A stretch of 64,000 nt of DNA from Erythrophleum ivorense. Taxonomy: Eukaryota > Streptophyta > Magnoliopsida > Fabales > Fabaceae. The DNA lies in NCBI GenBank assembly GCA_026724425.1, contig JAIUCV010000392.1, positions 62,001 to 126,000 of the forward strand, written 5' to 3'. The notes under the pieces are model-generated. The model worked only from the letters and a program-made list of their open reading frames with translations. It did not search any database and had not been told where the DNA came from. Positions 22,239 through 34,843 of the stretch are shown piece after piece. Made by a program: the position numbers and the translations under genes. The number at the start of each line of letters is the position of its first letter. The first letter of the stretch is position 1.

Positions 22239-22416
22239 CCGTTGACATGGAAAGTAATGAAAGGAAGAGCTTTATTGCGCTATCATGTGATGAAGACCCA
22301 TGGGGCCACTTGTGGACTTGGGTGCTTTGCTGTGGGTTTACTACATATTCCATGCTATGGCGTCTTTGTTCTAATAATGAGGTTGAAGCATTTGTGGTTG
22401 TCAAAATCATTTCCCG

Positions 22417-22930
22417 GTGCGTGCCACTTTGAACGATGGCCTGCGCTTTGCCCCGTTGAAATTGACCCTTTTTTTATGAAAAAAATCATGTTAGTTGTTA
22501 AATTATTATGAAAGCTAACAAAGTTAAAATGCCAATAAAATTTATTTAAAAATATATTTTTATAAATATATATTAAAAAATTAAGAGATTAATTTAAAAT
22601 ATTTTAAATTAAAAAAATTATTTTAATACAATAAATAAAATTAAGAAACTACAACATTATTTTAACCTAATTTTTTGAAAGAGTCAGAACTAATTTACAT
22701 ACATATGTGCCAATTTGAACGATGCCTGTGCTTCCCCCGTTGAATTTGACCTTTTTTTTTTTTCATAACATTTAAGTGTCACATGATCATTTAAACTGAT
22801 GGAAAAACCATATTAATTGTTAAATCATTATGAAGCAACGTCAAAACATTAATAAAAATCACTTAAAATGGTATTATTATTTTAACTTGCTTTTTCTTAG
22901 GGAGTCGTATCTAATTTACATACATATGCG
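22417..22930. repeat. Diverged tandem duplication, two units of about 220-290 bp
   Basis: Unit 1 (about 22417-22706) and unit 2 (about 22707-22930) both begin with GTGCCA.TTTGAACGATG and CCCCGTTGAA.TTGACC followed by a T-run. Both contain TTGTTAAAT.ATTATGAA and end near AATTTACATACATATG. Insertions and deletions separate them. Confidence 0.65.
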
Positions 22931-24573
22931 AGAAAATGTTACTTGACACCAATATCGCTTAAAATTATTTTTACACTTGATGAACTTTTCATAAATTTTA
23001 CTATTATATTAAAAGCTTTAAAAATGAGCATGATGTTGAGAAGATTTTACATTAATCCAACATTGACTGGTACCTCGTCAATATTAAAAAAAATTAACTT
23101 ACAACAAAATTTTTAAATATAAAGAGACTATTAAGTATTTGATTACATATTAATTATCATTTAATTTTCTAAAATTTGGCATACAATATTAATATGATAA
23201 TTAATTTTAATTTAATTGTTGGATAAATGAAAATTACTTCTTCTGTTATTAAGGGTGATAAGTGTTTTAATTCTTACACAAGTGTCAATTGATCCCTCTT
23301 TATAAAATAATTAACACTAGTATAAGAATTAACATATTTACACTTGCCAATATTTTACCAGAGTAAGTTATTTTCATTTATACAAGCTTTAAATTACAAA
23401 TAATTATCATATTAATATTTGATACTAAATTTTGAAATAAAATTTAATGACAAAAAAATGCAATCAAGTAATTTTTAGTTTCTCTATTTTCTCACAAGAA
23501 ATCCTATTTTATTCCCTTAACTTTATATCTTTAAATAATCAAGCTCCATTAATGCCGACATGGCCACTTGCATGACAAATAATTTCCTTAACTAGCATCT
23601 TTTATGCCTGATCAGCAAAATATGTGGCATTTCTCTCATCTTTCTCTTGCTTTTCACTTCATTGTCTTCTTCCTCCACTGAACCCAGAGACCAGGATGGG
23701 CTTCGATTTGAGCAAGCCCTGAATTAAGAACCATGGCAAATCTTAGGCATGCAAGCTCTAGAACAGTTGGGTCGCACTGTCCATTTTGAAAACTATGATA
23801 AAAACCTTAATAGCTATATGGTAATGATAAATTTTGGAGTTTAATGAAAATATAAGGTCTTTTTAGTCATCCTAAATTTATAATAGCAACAGCTGATTTC
23901 AAGGGATGTTTATCAAAAGAATTTATGACTTTTGAAAAGATACAAGAAGAAACACCATAAATTCTAAGTTCAATTATTATGTTGTTTCTCAGAGTTTTCT
24001 TTAATTTTAAAATTAATTTCTATAATTCAAAAGTTTATAATTAGATCTTTATAATTTTTTAAAAAATTTTAATTTGATTTCTGTTATTAGACTTTCAGTG
24101 TGTTGTAAAAATTCTATTGATGTGATTAATTGTAAATCATTTAAGTACTTTTAAATATTCTTAATTCACGTTAATAAAAAAGAAAATAAACAATAAAATG
24201 AAATTCACTTGATTTTATTTATGTGGCATGTGATATCACGAGGATGAAATCCTTGCAGGGGTCCATTCAATAATTTTTAATTTTTTTCATTCCCTTTTTT
24301 TCTGCATTTCCTTTTTTTTTTTTTGGGTGAAAAAAATTAGTTTCCCAGAAAGGTTTTGGGAAATGACTATTCTAAAGAATTAGAAAGAATTGTTGGTGTA
24401 CGTGAGGCTTATTGGAATGCATCAAAGTCCCTCATTCAAAATAGTAGTCTGAAGACTCTGAACTAATATGCTGAATACATTTCTCTAGTTTGCAAAATAA
24501 CTACTACTAAGCATGAGCACGACTCAACCAACATAATTTATTTCATTATGAATACTTGCAAGCTGTGATGTAT
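22931..24573. other. AT-rich intergenic DNA; no gene seen
   Basis: Contains low-complexity AT sequence and a copy of the dispersed 'TTTCTATAATT / TCTTTATAATTTTT' repeat (about 23990-24240). No coding evidence. Confidence 0.5.
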
Positions 24574-24705
24574 AGGAGGAGATGAGGATGCCATCCAATA
24601 TATGTGCAGAGAAGCACCAAAAGCAGCCTTTGAGCTTGACAATTATGGATTACCGTTTTCCCGAGCTGAGGATGGAAGAATATACCAGCGTGCGTGTGGT
24701 GGTCA
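24574..24705 (+). pseudogene. SDH1 (succinate dehydrogenase flavoprotein) exon fragment
   Basis: An open frame reads IGGDEDAIQYMCREAPKA, then ELDNYGLPFSRAEDGRIYQR and a terminal GGQ. This matches the highly conserved FAD-domain segment of the mitochondrial complex II flavoprotein, which oxidises succinate. Only one segment of about 44 residues is present. Similarity stops abruptly after GGQ, and no neighbouring SDH1 exon is visible on either side. The reading frame is clean, so the copy is fairly young or was captured recently. It is most likely a gene fragment moved by a transposon. Confidence 0.8.
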
Positions 24706-25891
24706 AGGCCTGAAACTGATTGGAATATCATGGTGTGCTATTTTTTTCCTTTTTTGGTTTCTTTCCCCCTCCTCCAAACATATCTCAAAAAAATAAAAAT
24801 TTTACCCTTAAATTTTAAATTATTTGTAAACATTCTTCTAGACTTTAAAAAACGAAAAACTCCAATACTTTAGCATTTGAGAATTTAAGAATTTAAACCT
24901 GTTTGGTTCACACATGAATATATTTTTTTTATATAATTTATACAATATCTATTATGCTTTTATAATTATTGCTCTATTCATCAAATTATTATTTTAACTA
25001 TTAAATTACCTTTCTAAAGATAAAGATAAAGGTAAAAAATTCATTTCTTATCCCATTTATTTTTACTTACTTATTTTTCACATTCTCTTTACTTATACAT
25101 TTCATTAGAGTTGAAACATTTCATTCTCGCACAAGTTAAAAAAAAGAAGAAAAATTATTTTCTAACCAACTTTATTTATTTGTAAAGTAATAAGATTATG
25201 TCATGAAAAAAATGTTGTGAAATAGTATCTAAAGAAAAATAGAGAAAAAAGGTTTTAAACTTTAAAAAGTAAAAATTTATAATACTAATTTTTTATCTTT
25301 AATATTTAAAATATATTTTTGAATGACTTAAATTCAAAGGCCGTATTTGTATTTTTAAAAAAAATTAAAATAGTGTGACTTTCTGTACTCAAAAAAACAA
25401 GAAAAACCTGTCTGGTGTTTAATATTGCGGAAATTCTTTTTTGCCTGGAAACTTTCTGCGTTGGAGGGGAGATGACACAGAATAAGGTTTAATAAAACTT
25501 ATCTATGTGATTTCTGCGCACAATTTATCACTTTTTTTGGTTATATGAAGAGCTCTGCAACATGGAAAAAAAATCTAGACTAGTCGCCGAAAGATCTCTC
25601 TTATTACATCTTCTATCCTGAGAAAGAAAGAAGTACGTAATGGCTATGAAACTTGCATGAATGAATGCATCTCATCATACTCATTTTGTCTTTCTCTGTA
25701 GCGCACACGAGAAGGAGAAAGCGAGGAGGTGTGGTTTGGACTTGTCTACCCTACCCTCTTTCACCAAAAGAAGCCATTCAGTCAAGTGCCGCCACTGTCG
25801 TCTTCTGTTTTTTGAAACCAACGACGCATCAGCTTCCAATTCCATTAGAGTTCCTCTCTCTCTGCTGCTTCTCAACATTCATTCTCCCACC
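24706..25891. other. Intergenic / upstream region of the ASD gene
   Basis: AT-rich until about 25620, then a more GC-balanced part (25660-25890) that is probably the 5' UTR of the ASD gene. No clear TATA box was chosen. Confidence 0.45.
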
Positions 25892-28368
25892 ATGGCGACA
25901 TTTTCTCTTCTAGACAACACCCACCTCTTTTCCACAACCACCATTCTAACCCCACCCAAACTCAGATTCGCCGTCTCCACTAAGGTCCTCATGTCCCTTC
26001 AAGAAAGGGGGCTCTCCATTCCCGACTCACATTCGAAGACAGAGAGCACGTTATCGAGGAGCTGACTCCAGAAAGCTTCGACGGCATTGATATTGCTCTG
26101 TTCAGTGCTGGTGGGTCAATCAGCAGAGAGTTCGGTCCCATTGCTGTTGAACGAGGGACGATTGTGGTGGATAATAGCTCGGCGTTTCGTATGGACGAGA
26201 AGGTATCACTTGTGATACCGGAAGTGAACCCGGAGGCCATGAATAATATTAAGCTTGGAATGGGTAAGGGGGCTCTCATAGCTAATCCCAATTGCTCCAC
26301 CATTATTTGCTTAGTGGCTGTTACACCTCTTCATCGACGGGCTAAGGTTCGAAGATTCTGTTGCTTTTTTGGGAAATGAACCTTTAATCCTCAACTCTTA
26401 ACTATTTGTGCACTACTCGATAGTACATTTGCCCTGAAGTGGAGGCTTGAATTACCAAAAAGTGCATTTCCATTTTTTGTGAGAGACCAATTTGTACAGA
26501 AGAATAAATCAAAGGAGTAGAGTGTAAGGAGATCTATTTTTTACAAGCCAAAATTGTATATTTACTCTCTTTTTTTTTAGGAGCTTCGAATATCAGTTGA
26601 GATGTGCTTTTAAAGTAATTTCTAAGCTGGCCTGTTTTTTCAGCGGAACACACATCGATTCCTCCATTTATGTATTCTAAAGTATTGATTTTTATGCTTT
26701 CATTGTATGACTCGAGTTATTAGTTGCCGAGTCATCAATTTGTTGTGCCTACAGAACATGATGTATTGTTTTCTTAAAAAATTTTCAAAATTTATTGGTA
26801 ATATTTTCGTAAATTTATTATAATTAATGTTATCATTTTTAAAATATAGTTGTATTTGGTATTGGCTTGTAAATTGATAGTTTAACTAATGGCCATTTTC
26901 CCGTCTACTTGTGTGCGGCCTCTAAATTTTTGTAATTTATTTCCCATTAGTAATGCATAGAATTCTATATTTTAGGTGTCTTATCAGTATCAGCACGCAT
27001 AAATGATTAGTTATATGCTTTATATTGGCTTAATGCTGATTAATTTCTGAGCCATGACTTAACATCGCAGGTATTACGTATGGTTCTTAGCACATATCAA
27101 GCTGCAAGCGGTGCCGGTGCTGCTGCAATGGAAGAGCTTGAGCAGCAAACTCGTGAGGTTCAATATATGTGTTTTGTTATCTTATTTCAAGACCTGCCAT
27201 TAAGATATTGAGAGGAGAAATAAATTTTGTTGCCTTCAGTAATGAGTTGATTGTTCTTCATTTTTGTGAATTAAGGTATTGGAAGGAAGACCACCAACTT
27301 GTAAAATATTTAAGCAACAGGTTTGCTCTTTTCTGGGTACACCTCTTGTTATCAAAGCTCAAGGACTACTTCCTAATAATTTTACATTTTTTGCAGCATG
27401 CTTTTAATTTATTCTCACATAATGTATCCGTTCCCTCAAATGGATATAATGAAGAGGAAATGAAGATGGTAAAGGAAACAAGGAAAATCTGGGTAAGTTA
27501 AAATGATTCTTTCTATGTTGTTTATCAGTTTATTTCACATTGGAATGCCTCTATAATTGTTTCACTTTAGATGCTAAGGCAGAGTTGAAATCAGTTGATT
27601 ATTATAATTTTTTCTGCTTTTGCAGAATGATAAGGATGTTAAAGTAACTGCCACGTGTATTCGAGTTCCTGTTATGCGAGCCCATGCTGAGAGTGTGAAT
27701 CTTCAGTTTGAGAAACGCCTTGATGAGGTCATTTTTATCATGATGCTATGTGGCATAATGTGACAGCCAAAAGTGTTTGAGTTTTTCAGTGCCCTGCTAA
27801 AGAAGTGGAATATAGCATTTGGTTCTGAATCCAGTACTCATATCTCTTGCAAATAACCTGTTCTCTGTTTTAACATATATATTGGACTCAACTACGTGTT
27901 GCTTCACTGAAACTTCTGAAAGAATAATATTGTTTGCATAGTTGCGTGTATGATTGTTTATAATAGTTAAACTCAGAATGTAAAATATTTTCGGCGCATT
28001 ATTGTTTTTCTTTGTTTTTATCTCCTTTTCCATTATTTCAATTCTTCTACCGAAATGAGTTAAATACAGTTACATACCATTTGTGCCACTGTTTCATTTG
28101 CATTGGCTTTCCTGTTTGGTAGAGCTAGGACAAAGGGGAGAACTACCGCAGAGAAGCCTTGTGTCAACTATTGATTCACCAGTTAGAATTTCAGACTTAA
28201 CTGGCATTTATGTTGGGTATCAATCTACTATCAGGAAGCTTTTAGGTTGTTGGAAGCTGATCATTTTTTCATATATCTGAATAAATGCTGATGCAGGAGG
28301 TTAAGACTTTGTGTGTATTTCTTGGAAGTAATGGTTAGGCTAGATACATATGCAATGATTGCAATATA

Positions 28369-28667
28369 CTCCCTCCGGTCTCAAATATAAGTCATTTATT
28401 GGAGAATTGTTTTGGTCCAAAATATAAGTCATTTCTTGGAATTGTCTTAATCATTAAATGACTTTTTCTTTAAGTACCCCCAATTAAATAGAGAGTCATT
28501 AAGACTAATGCAATTTACTAAAAATAAAGGTAGACTCTTTAATTAGGGGCAAATATAGAAAAAAAGTTTTGTTTTGAGACAAATTTAATTAGTTAAACTA
28601 CCTTTAACCAATTTTCTTAATATCTGTGAAGTAGTTATTGGTGACTTATATTTGAGACCGGAGGGAG
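28369..28667. mobile_element. Stowaway-type (Tc1/mariner) MITE
   Basis: The element has near-perfect terminal inverted repeats starting CTCCCTCCGGTCTCAAATAT, about 26 bp, and is flanked by TA on both sides. It is 299 bp, has no coding capacity, and sits in intron 5 of the ASD gene. CTCCCTCCG termini with a TA duplication are the hallmark of Stowaway elements. Confidence 0.92.
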
Positions 28668-29432
28668 TATAACAAATGGTAGCTTGTGGGCTACATTAAT
28701 CACCGCAGTTGCTGGAAGCTAACAAGGTCTCATTTTGTTCTGGAAATCAATGTGTTTTACTGTTATTGAGTTTTTGGATCCAGGATGTAAAGATTAGACA
28801 TTTGAAGGCCAACCGCAGATGGATTTTACATTGGTAGGGAAAGAAAAATAACTTACAATGACCATTGCTATGGGATCATGATGGGCCCTCTGCTCCAGAA
28901 CCAGCAGCCCAAGTTTACAAAAGGAGACCGGAAAGGGAGGAGACGGCAGGAAAACAAAGGACTGTCGGTCCTACAGAAGGGATAATGGTTTATAACCGAA
29001 GGAAGCAGAAAAATGGGCAGCAAAAGAAGGAAACAATGATGATAAAGTTGGAGGGAGTGGTTAGAAAGTAAAGGGCTGAGATATATAAGGAGAAAGCTAT
29101 GATTGGAAGAGGGGAGCAGGAGTGGCTTAGGATTTTGGGAGAGAGCCAAGCTCTCGGAAGTTGGCATTGCTGTTCTGCTCTTAGGCATTTATTTGTGTGT
29201 ATTTGTGTATGCTGAAGAGAGGTACTTGGGTGAAACTCCTTTGTGTAATCAGAGGGAGGGATTCACCTATTTTGAGTGTTTGTAAGCTCTTCTCCAAGAG
29301 CACTTCATATTTTAATATCAGTACCTCTTGTTTTCACCATTTCTTGGGATGTGGGTGCACTGGGGTGAGAGGGACCTATCAGGTCATTAAGCATTGAACA
29401 TTCTTATTTGGAAATCACCATTTCTTTGTTGT

Positions 29433-29449
29433 CCCCCCCCCCCCCCCCC
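29433..29449. repeat. Poly-C run
   Basis: 17 consecutive C in ASD intron 5. Its length may not be exact, because such runs are prone to sequencing error. Confidence 0.8.
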
Positions 29450-30175
29450 TCTCTTCTTTTTTTTGGGTGTGTTTGCTTGTCAGTTGTCACCCTCACTGTT
29501 GGAGTTTTGACGCTTTTTTTTTTCTGTCTTCCTGAACTTGGCATTGATGTGTTGCTTTATGCATGACTGTTATTTCTGCAGGATTATAATTTATTCTTTA
29601 TTTGGTAAATTGGAATGGCATAAACTGAATTTCTTGGTTATTTGTGTATTCAGTACAGTGGAATGACAAAATGCAATTTTAAGGAATCCTGACATTTTTT
29701 TTTTCTACTTGTACTAAATCATGGCCATTAAGGGCTTAGGGATATGAAATACTGATGTTTAGGTGAATCAGGCTGCATTTCTGGAATAAGTGATTAGGAT
29801 CTCAACCTTCTCAGTTCATTTGGTTTTCATTTTTTCAGGACACTGCAAGAGATATTCTCAAGAACAAGCCAGGTTTAGTGGTGATTGATGACCGAGCATC
29901 AAATCATTTTCCTACTCCTTTGGAAGTTTCAAACAAAGATGATGTTGCTGTCGGCAGGATTAGAAGTGACTTGTATCAAGATGGGAATCTAGGGTAAATC
30001 TTTTTCTTGGCAATATGTAAAAAGATCTTCTGATTAGCATTGCACCTTATTGTAAACATTTCACATCAATGGCGGATATACGCATACACACAGGTTGGAT
30101 ATATTTGTTTGTGGGGATCAAATTCGCAAGGGAGCTGCGCTTAAGGCGATCCAGATTGCTGAGATGTTATTTTGA

Positions 30176-33100
30176 GTTCAAATATTTCAAGGATGAGATT
30201 CTTACAGATTACATTTTTGAGCTAACCATCTTTTAATCTGATAGTCGGCTTTCTTCAATGAAATTTTCTAGTCTAGAGACCTCTAATCATGGAAAAAAAT
30301 AAAGGCGCAAGCTTGTCACTTTGTCTTCAAGTGGATCACTGAAATTATGTTAGGGAAGTATTACATTTTATGTTGATATTCTTGCCAGTTGTATCCCAAG
30401 ATTATTGTCTAACTTACAGGACAGTATCAGGAAATATCATTACTGTGTTTGACTATGTACTGAATTCGATTTTAGGGCTCCTAGCTCTCAACATTTTTGT
30501 CTCCTCTGTAATTTCTCCAATTCCTGTTATAAATTTTGGTAGTGTTTATTGCCAAATCAAGTGGTATTACTTACAGTAACATTTCCTTTGGAGTTATTAT
30601 TTTCTTAGGATTAATTTGGCTTCAACTGAGGTTTGAACTCTCATATTGTAAGCTTGGATAGGACTCCAATATTACCAAGTCAAAGTTCATTGGTTTAGGA
30701 ATTATTCTTGTAATCTACTAACCCACTCTTAAACATAAGGAAGGTCACACCACTTGCCACGTAATCCGAAATTGCTGAGCCAGCCTTATATTCTATGCAA
30801 TCAGCTACTCTTTTAACCTCCTGTTACTCTTACTCTTCGACTCAAACGCACCCCAAAATTAAATATAACCAAGCCATGTTTTGTGCCTAAGGGTGAAAGC
30901 AAAATTTTATCGAGTAAGTATGCTTTTTTTTTTTTTTTTGATCTTCTGAAAACATGCCTTCTTACGATTTAGTTCCTAAATTCATTCTTCTATACAAAAT
31001 ATTCTCTCAAAGCTTGTAACTTGTTTTGTGTGTGTGTATTGAATTATACAACGTGTTTGCTGGGAGAATTAATGTGTAGTAAGTTGTGAACTTTGAAGAA
31101 GTGAAATAAATCTAGAGATTAAAGCATTAAGACAGAGAAGAATCAGTTCCTTTTGATGGTTACATTTCTGTGACCAGTGATAAAGGATCGGCAATCTACG
31201 TCAAATAATTTGGTATTAATGATGGGCATTGAAGAATTGAGAATAAGACCCTCTCCGGTATCAGAGGATCCCAAGAATTGGAACAAAGTCAAGAAAAGTC
31301 TTAAACATAAGTTTGATCAAGAATGACAGATTTGGAGGCTCATAGAATCGAGTAGTGCAACTTGGCGCATCATTAACCAAAAATTTAGTATATTTTTTAA
31401 AAAACTTATTATCTTAAAATTTTGAATTTATTTTTTAAAAACTTGATACTGACAGAGCACAAAAGGATGCCATCCATGACAAACCAAGTATAACAATCAG
31501 TCACTTATTTCTCCTTTCTAATTATACTGGAGGACCATATCAGAGAAAGAAATCCCACCTCTCATTATCCTTTCACCTGGTGTCATAATAATGTATCACG
31601 TATGTACCGCATTGGTGAAGTGCCCAAGGCTGTATATAAAATGCTGCATGGTTTCTGCATCTTCAACCTGGGATATCATGTGTTTTGATAATTTAGGATC
31701 GCAGATCCACCAACGAGGCAAAGAAATGTCCTTTTTTCACTGCTGCTTCCCCCTTCTATTCCCTCGATGCATATTTCATCCACAGCTGAAATCCTAAGTT
31801 TTGATTTAGGAATTTAACAAGAAATGGCATGCAAGATAACATAGGAACTTTTTAAGAAAAAATGTAGGATTGAGATTGAGTCAGATACAACATTCAGAAC
31901 CAAAATGGAATCTCATCTCAAACCCAAAGGAGTTAAACTTGTACTTTTGTCTTGCTTCTTTTTGTGGCTTTAATGTACTCCTATTAAAATGGACTGAAAC
32001 CTCGGGCCAAGTTTTTTAACCCGGGTATGATTTTTCTGTTTAAAAATGGGCCTAAACGAGTAAAGGAGTTCAAGCAACTTGCAATAACATATGGGTGAAC
32101 ATCTTGGAGAGGCAAATATTAAACTAAAATAAAAACTGCCCCCTTTAAATCAATGCGGGCAGTATCGGGACATATTATATAGGAACAAGTTCAATGAACT
32201 AAACTCTAGGCTGAAAGATGGACTGTGCTTAGTTTAATTGATTTGCTTTGTCTCTATTCAATTCCTAGACCTAAAAATACCCCGTCCTCAATTCTACAAT
32301 TATTTTAGAATTTGCGGAGGGGAAATTCAGTCATTCAAGGGCACCATGCAAGTGTTATTATTAAAAATGAAACATACCGTTTTTTATTTTCTCATTGAAA
32401 CTAAAACCTTTCAGTTTAGTTTGCACTATTTTAAAAAGCATTTTAAACTTCTTGTTTTATATCTTGTGGAAATTCCGGCAATTCTTCGAGTTTAAACAGT
32501 TTCTTATTGTTCTTTGTTAACCTTCAAAGTCCAAGTTCACAAAAAGTCCCTGATACAAACTCCTGCTCGTACAAGTCCAAATTCTTGGATCCCACAATTC
32601 CTTGAGAAAGCCAGACACATAAAAAGGCATAGGAAATATACTGTTTAAATTCATGAACATACACACATATATATATATGTCAATGAAAGAAAGATCATCC
32701 TCTCAATTTATTGATAAGTAAAAAATTATCTAGTCCAACGGCGATCGAGGAATCTGGTATATTAGAATTTAATCTCTATCCTATCACTTTTTCTACTCCC
32801 CCCTCCTGGAGCCTTGCATTTCTTTCATAACAAAAAAGGACTATTAAAATTTACCAGCCCATTTAATTAAATCTGTGGGGCTACTCTTATTATTTTGTAG
32901 CCTGTTTATTAAACGAGCCACTCCGCCCATCATGTTAAGACAGTGCTGCTATGTTGCAATTGTAAGAAATTGAGACAAAATTTTATTTACCGAGAACTGA
33001 GTGCTTTACAAAAATTTCCACTAAACGCATCTCTTGATATACACCATTGGCTTAATTTAACGGTCAAAATCTTGCCACATAGATTTAACAACGTAGAACT

Positions 33101-33468
33101 TTCCTCAGTGCGATAAATAATCAAACCGACAAGAGGGTTGTTGAAAAGAAATGACCCGCATAAAAGCCTAATGTTCACATCTTTTTCGTATAACATAAAA
33201 TCACTAGAGATGTACATGATAAGTACACAAGTTCCAGCAAAAAGTAGTCCTGTAAGATAGTTGAAAATTTGTTCTCTGGTTCTCAAGGGTTGACATCAAA
33301 ATACATCACCCATATCCTAGCTAAGATCTCAATATCTTAAAAGGTTTTAAAGGGCGGCAGGCTAGTTATCAGGACCATATTACTTGTTGTTAAGATAGTA
33401 AAAGGGGCAAATATTACAGACAAATCACTTCCACAAGTTGATGTCAATACCAACAAAGCGATCAGAGC
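30176..33468. other. Intergenic region between convergent ASD and SmD2; no gene seen
   Basis: Holds the 3' UTRs of both genes. Short frames such as 31591-31797 and 32238-32495 have no recognisable motif or supporting splice structure. A T-run occurs near 30925-30940. Nothing else was recognised. Confidence 0.55.
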
Positions 33469-34843
33469 TTATTTGGGGTTCCTGAGAACAATGATGACAG
33501 AATCTCCGCGAAGGAACATTTTACTGATGAACCTATCCTTGTTAACTGGCTGTGCCTTTTTCTTTCCTTTGCCAGTCTTTGGCACCTGGATGGAACAAAC
33601 AAGGAATGGCTTAGATAAATTTTTAAAAACAAGTAAAAAGTAAATGCATCCTCTATGGTATTGCAGCATATGCAGTAAGAGAAAGAATGCATGGGGCCAC
33701 TATCTCTCTTTCTATCACTTCTCTCTTTTCTCCTTTTCTCTCTCCCAATGACAGCTTCAATTCACTCCTAAATTGAGGGGATCTGAATTCCAAAAGAAAG
33801 AAATCCATGATAGAGAAAACATACTTCAGTCCACATTTCCCGGACATTTTCAAGAACCATGTTGCAGTGCCTATCAAAAGCCCTAACACGACCCAGAAGC
33901 TTTTTATTGTTGCGACAATTGATCAGCACCTGCATGATCAAGATATTTGATTAAAACCACGGTTAATCCGAGCCTGCCATGGACTCCATATTGCTATATT
34001 AGAACAAACATACCTGTGTATTATTCTTAACACTCATCATGAGCACAGATAGCGGTCCAGTGTTAAACTCCTCTTCTTCATTCTTACCACCACCCTTTAA
34101 AAACCAAGAATGCTTACAAGGCGAACCATAGTGAACATTTTCTAGAATCCATAACATGTACAAGTGAAATTGAAACTTAGGCCCCATGTCTGACCTTCAA
34201 CATGATTGCAAATCAAAAAATCATTAAACTATTATCTCATTCAAATCAAGGTAGCTTAAATTATTATTTTATCTGATATCTGATATCAACAACAAATAAA
34301 AAATCGCTTTCACTACCAGTAGTTGAGCTTATTATCATCAATTGTGGAGAAAGATTAACAGAGCAGTACCCAAGGAGTCCTTCAAACACATGTTTATGCA
34401 TTATCCCAGCACTTGCAGAATAATGAACGAGTCCTTGCCCACCCAAATCTCCCCCCCCCCCCCCCAAAAAAAAAAAAACCAACCCTAAAACGAAAGATTA
34501 AGAAAAAAAAGGAAAAAAAAGAGATAGAGGAAATTGGTTTCCATCACGTAACATTTAACACTTCTAACTTCAATATCCAAAAAGTGCTTGAAAAAAAAAA
34601 GGTAAATTATAGATCTAGAAGAAAGAAGATGAAGAACAGGCAAAGCAAGCATTTAGTGCTGGGATGCATCAAGCGAAGCAATATTTATAGCTTAAATCAA
34701 AATAATAACTTACATCTTCCTCCATTGGCCGGCTGAAAAGAGATAGAAGGGAGAAGAAAAACTTGTTAGTGATTAAGGAGAAATATCAAAATATTTAATA
34801 ATATCAATCAAGATGACCAATTGAAAACTAAAGTTTACCTCAT
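33469..34843 (-). CDS. SMD2: Small nuclear ribonucleoprotein Sm D2
   Basis: SmD2 is a subunit of the heptameric Sm ring that binds the U-rich Sm site of U1, U2, U4 and U5 snRNAs in the spliceosome. Coding exons on the minus strand: 34839-34843 (ATGAG), 34714-34732, 34014-34094, 33825-33929, 33469-33585. They give 108 residues, as in other plant SmD2 proteins. The protein starts MSRPMEED, then has an acidic NEEEE stretch. The Sm1 motif follows (GPLSVLMMSVKNNTQVLINC, RVRAFDRHCNMVLENV), then a basic GKGKKK loop and Sm2 at the C-terminus (FISKMFLRGDSVIIVLRNPK). All introns are GT-AG. 5' UTR exons lie at 34844-34898 and from 36342 to about 36390. The start is in the second exon, which gives only five coding bases. 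The gene appears intact. Confidence 0.95.
34451..34478. repeat. Poly-C/poly-A run
   Basis: 15 C followed by 13 A within an intron of the SmD2 gene. Confidence 0.8.

Larger units (their letters stand above)
25892..30175 (+). pseudogene. ASD: Aspartate-semialdehyde dehydrogenase, N-terminal deletion and frameshift
   Basis: The enzyme family reduces aspartyl-4-phosphate with NADPH in plastids, the second step of lysine, threonine and methionine synthesis. Visible exons: 25892-26346, 27071-27157, 27276-27320, 27396-27492, 27626-27727, 29839-29993 and 30094-30175, all with GT/AG. The start lies in CCACCATGG and is followed by a Ser/Thr-rich transit-peptide-like stretch. Present: EELTPESFDG, FSAGGSIS, the active-site Cys in NPNCSTI, YQAASGAGAAAMEEL, RVPVMRAHAESV, and the end CGDQIRKGA. 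Missing: the Gly-rich NADP-binding loop and about 40-45 residues between MSLQERG and RLTFED (near 26010-26020). The deletion also shifts the frame, so translation ends at 26065. Later exons and splice sites look undamaged, so the break is recent or an assembly error. Confidence 0.9.

Noticed and set aside
22182..22511. 109-aa plus-strand frame near the end of the presumed solo LTR
   Set aside because: No recognisable motif, and it overlaps repeat structure.
25661..25913. Frames starting upstream of the ASD ATG
   Set aside because: The start in CCACCATGG at 25892 fits the plastid-enzyme N-terminus. The upstream part is probably 5' UTR.
28865..29397. Several short frames in ASD intron 5
   Set aside because: They lie in an intron between well-defined exons and show no family motif.
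29433..29449. Poly-C run as a possible functional element
   Set aside because: Homopolymer in an intron, more likely slippage or a sequencing-sensitive site.
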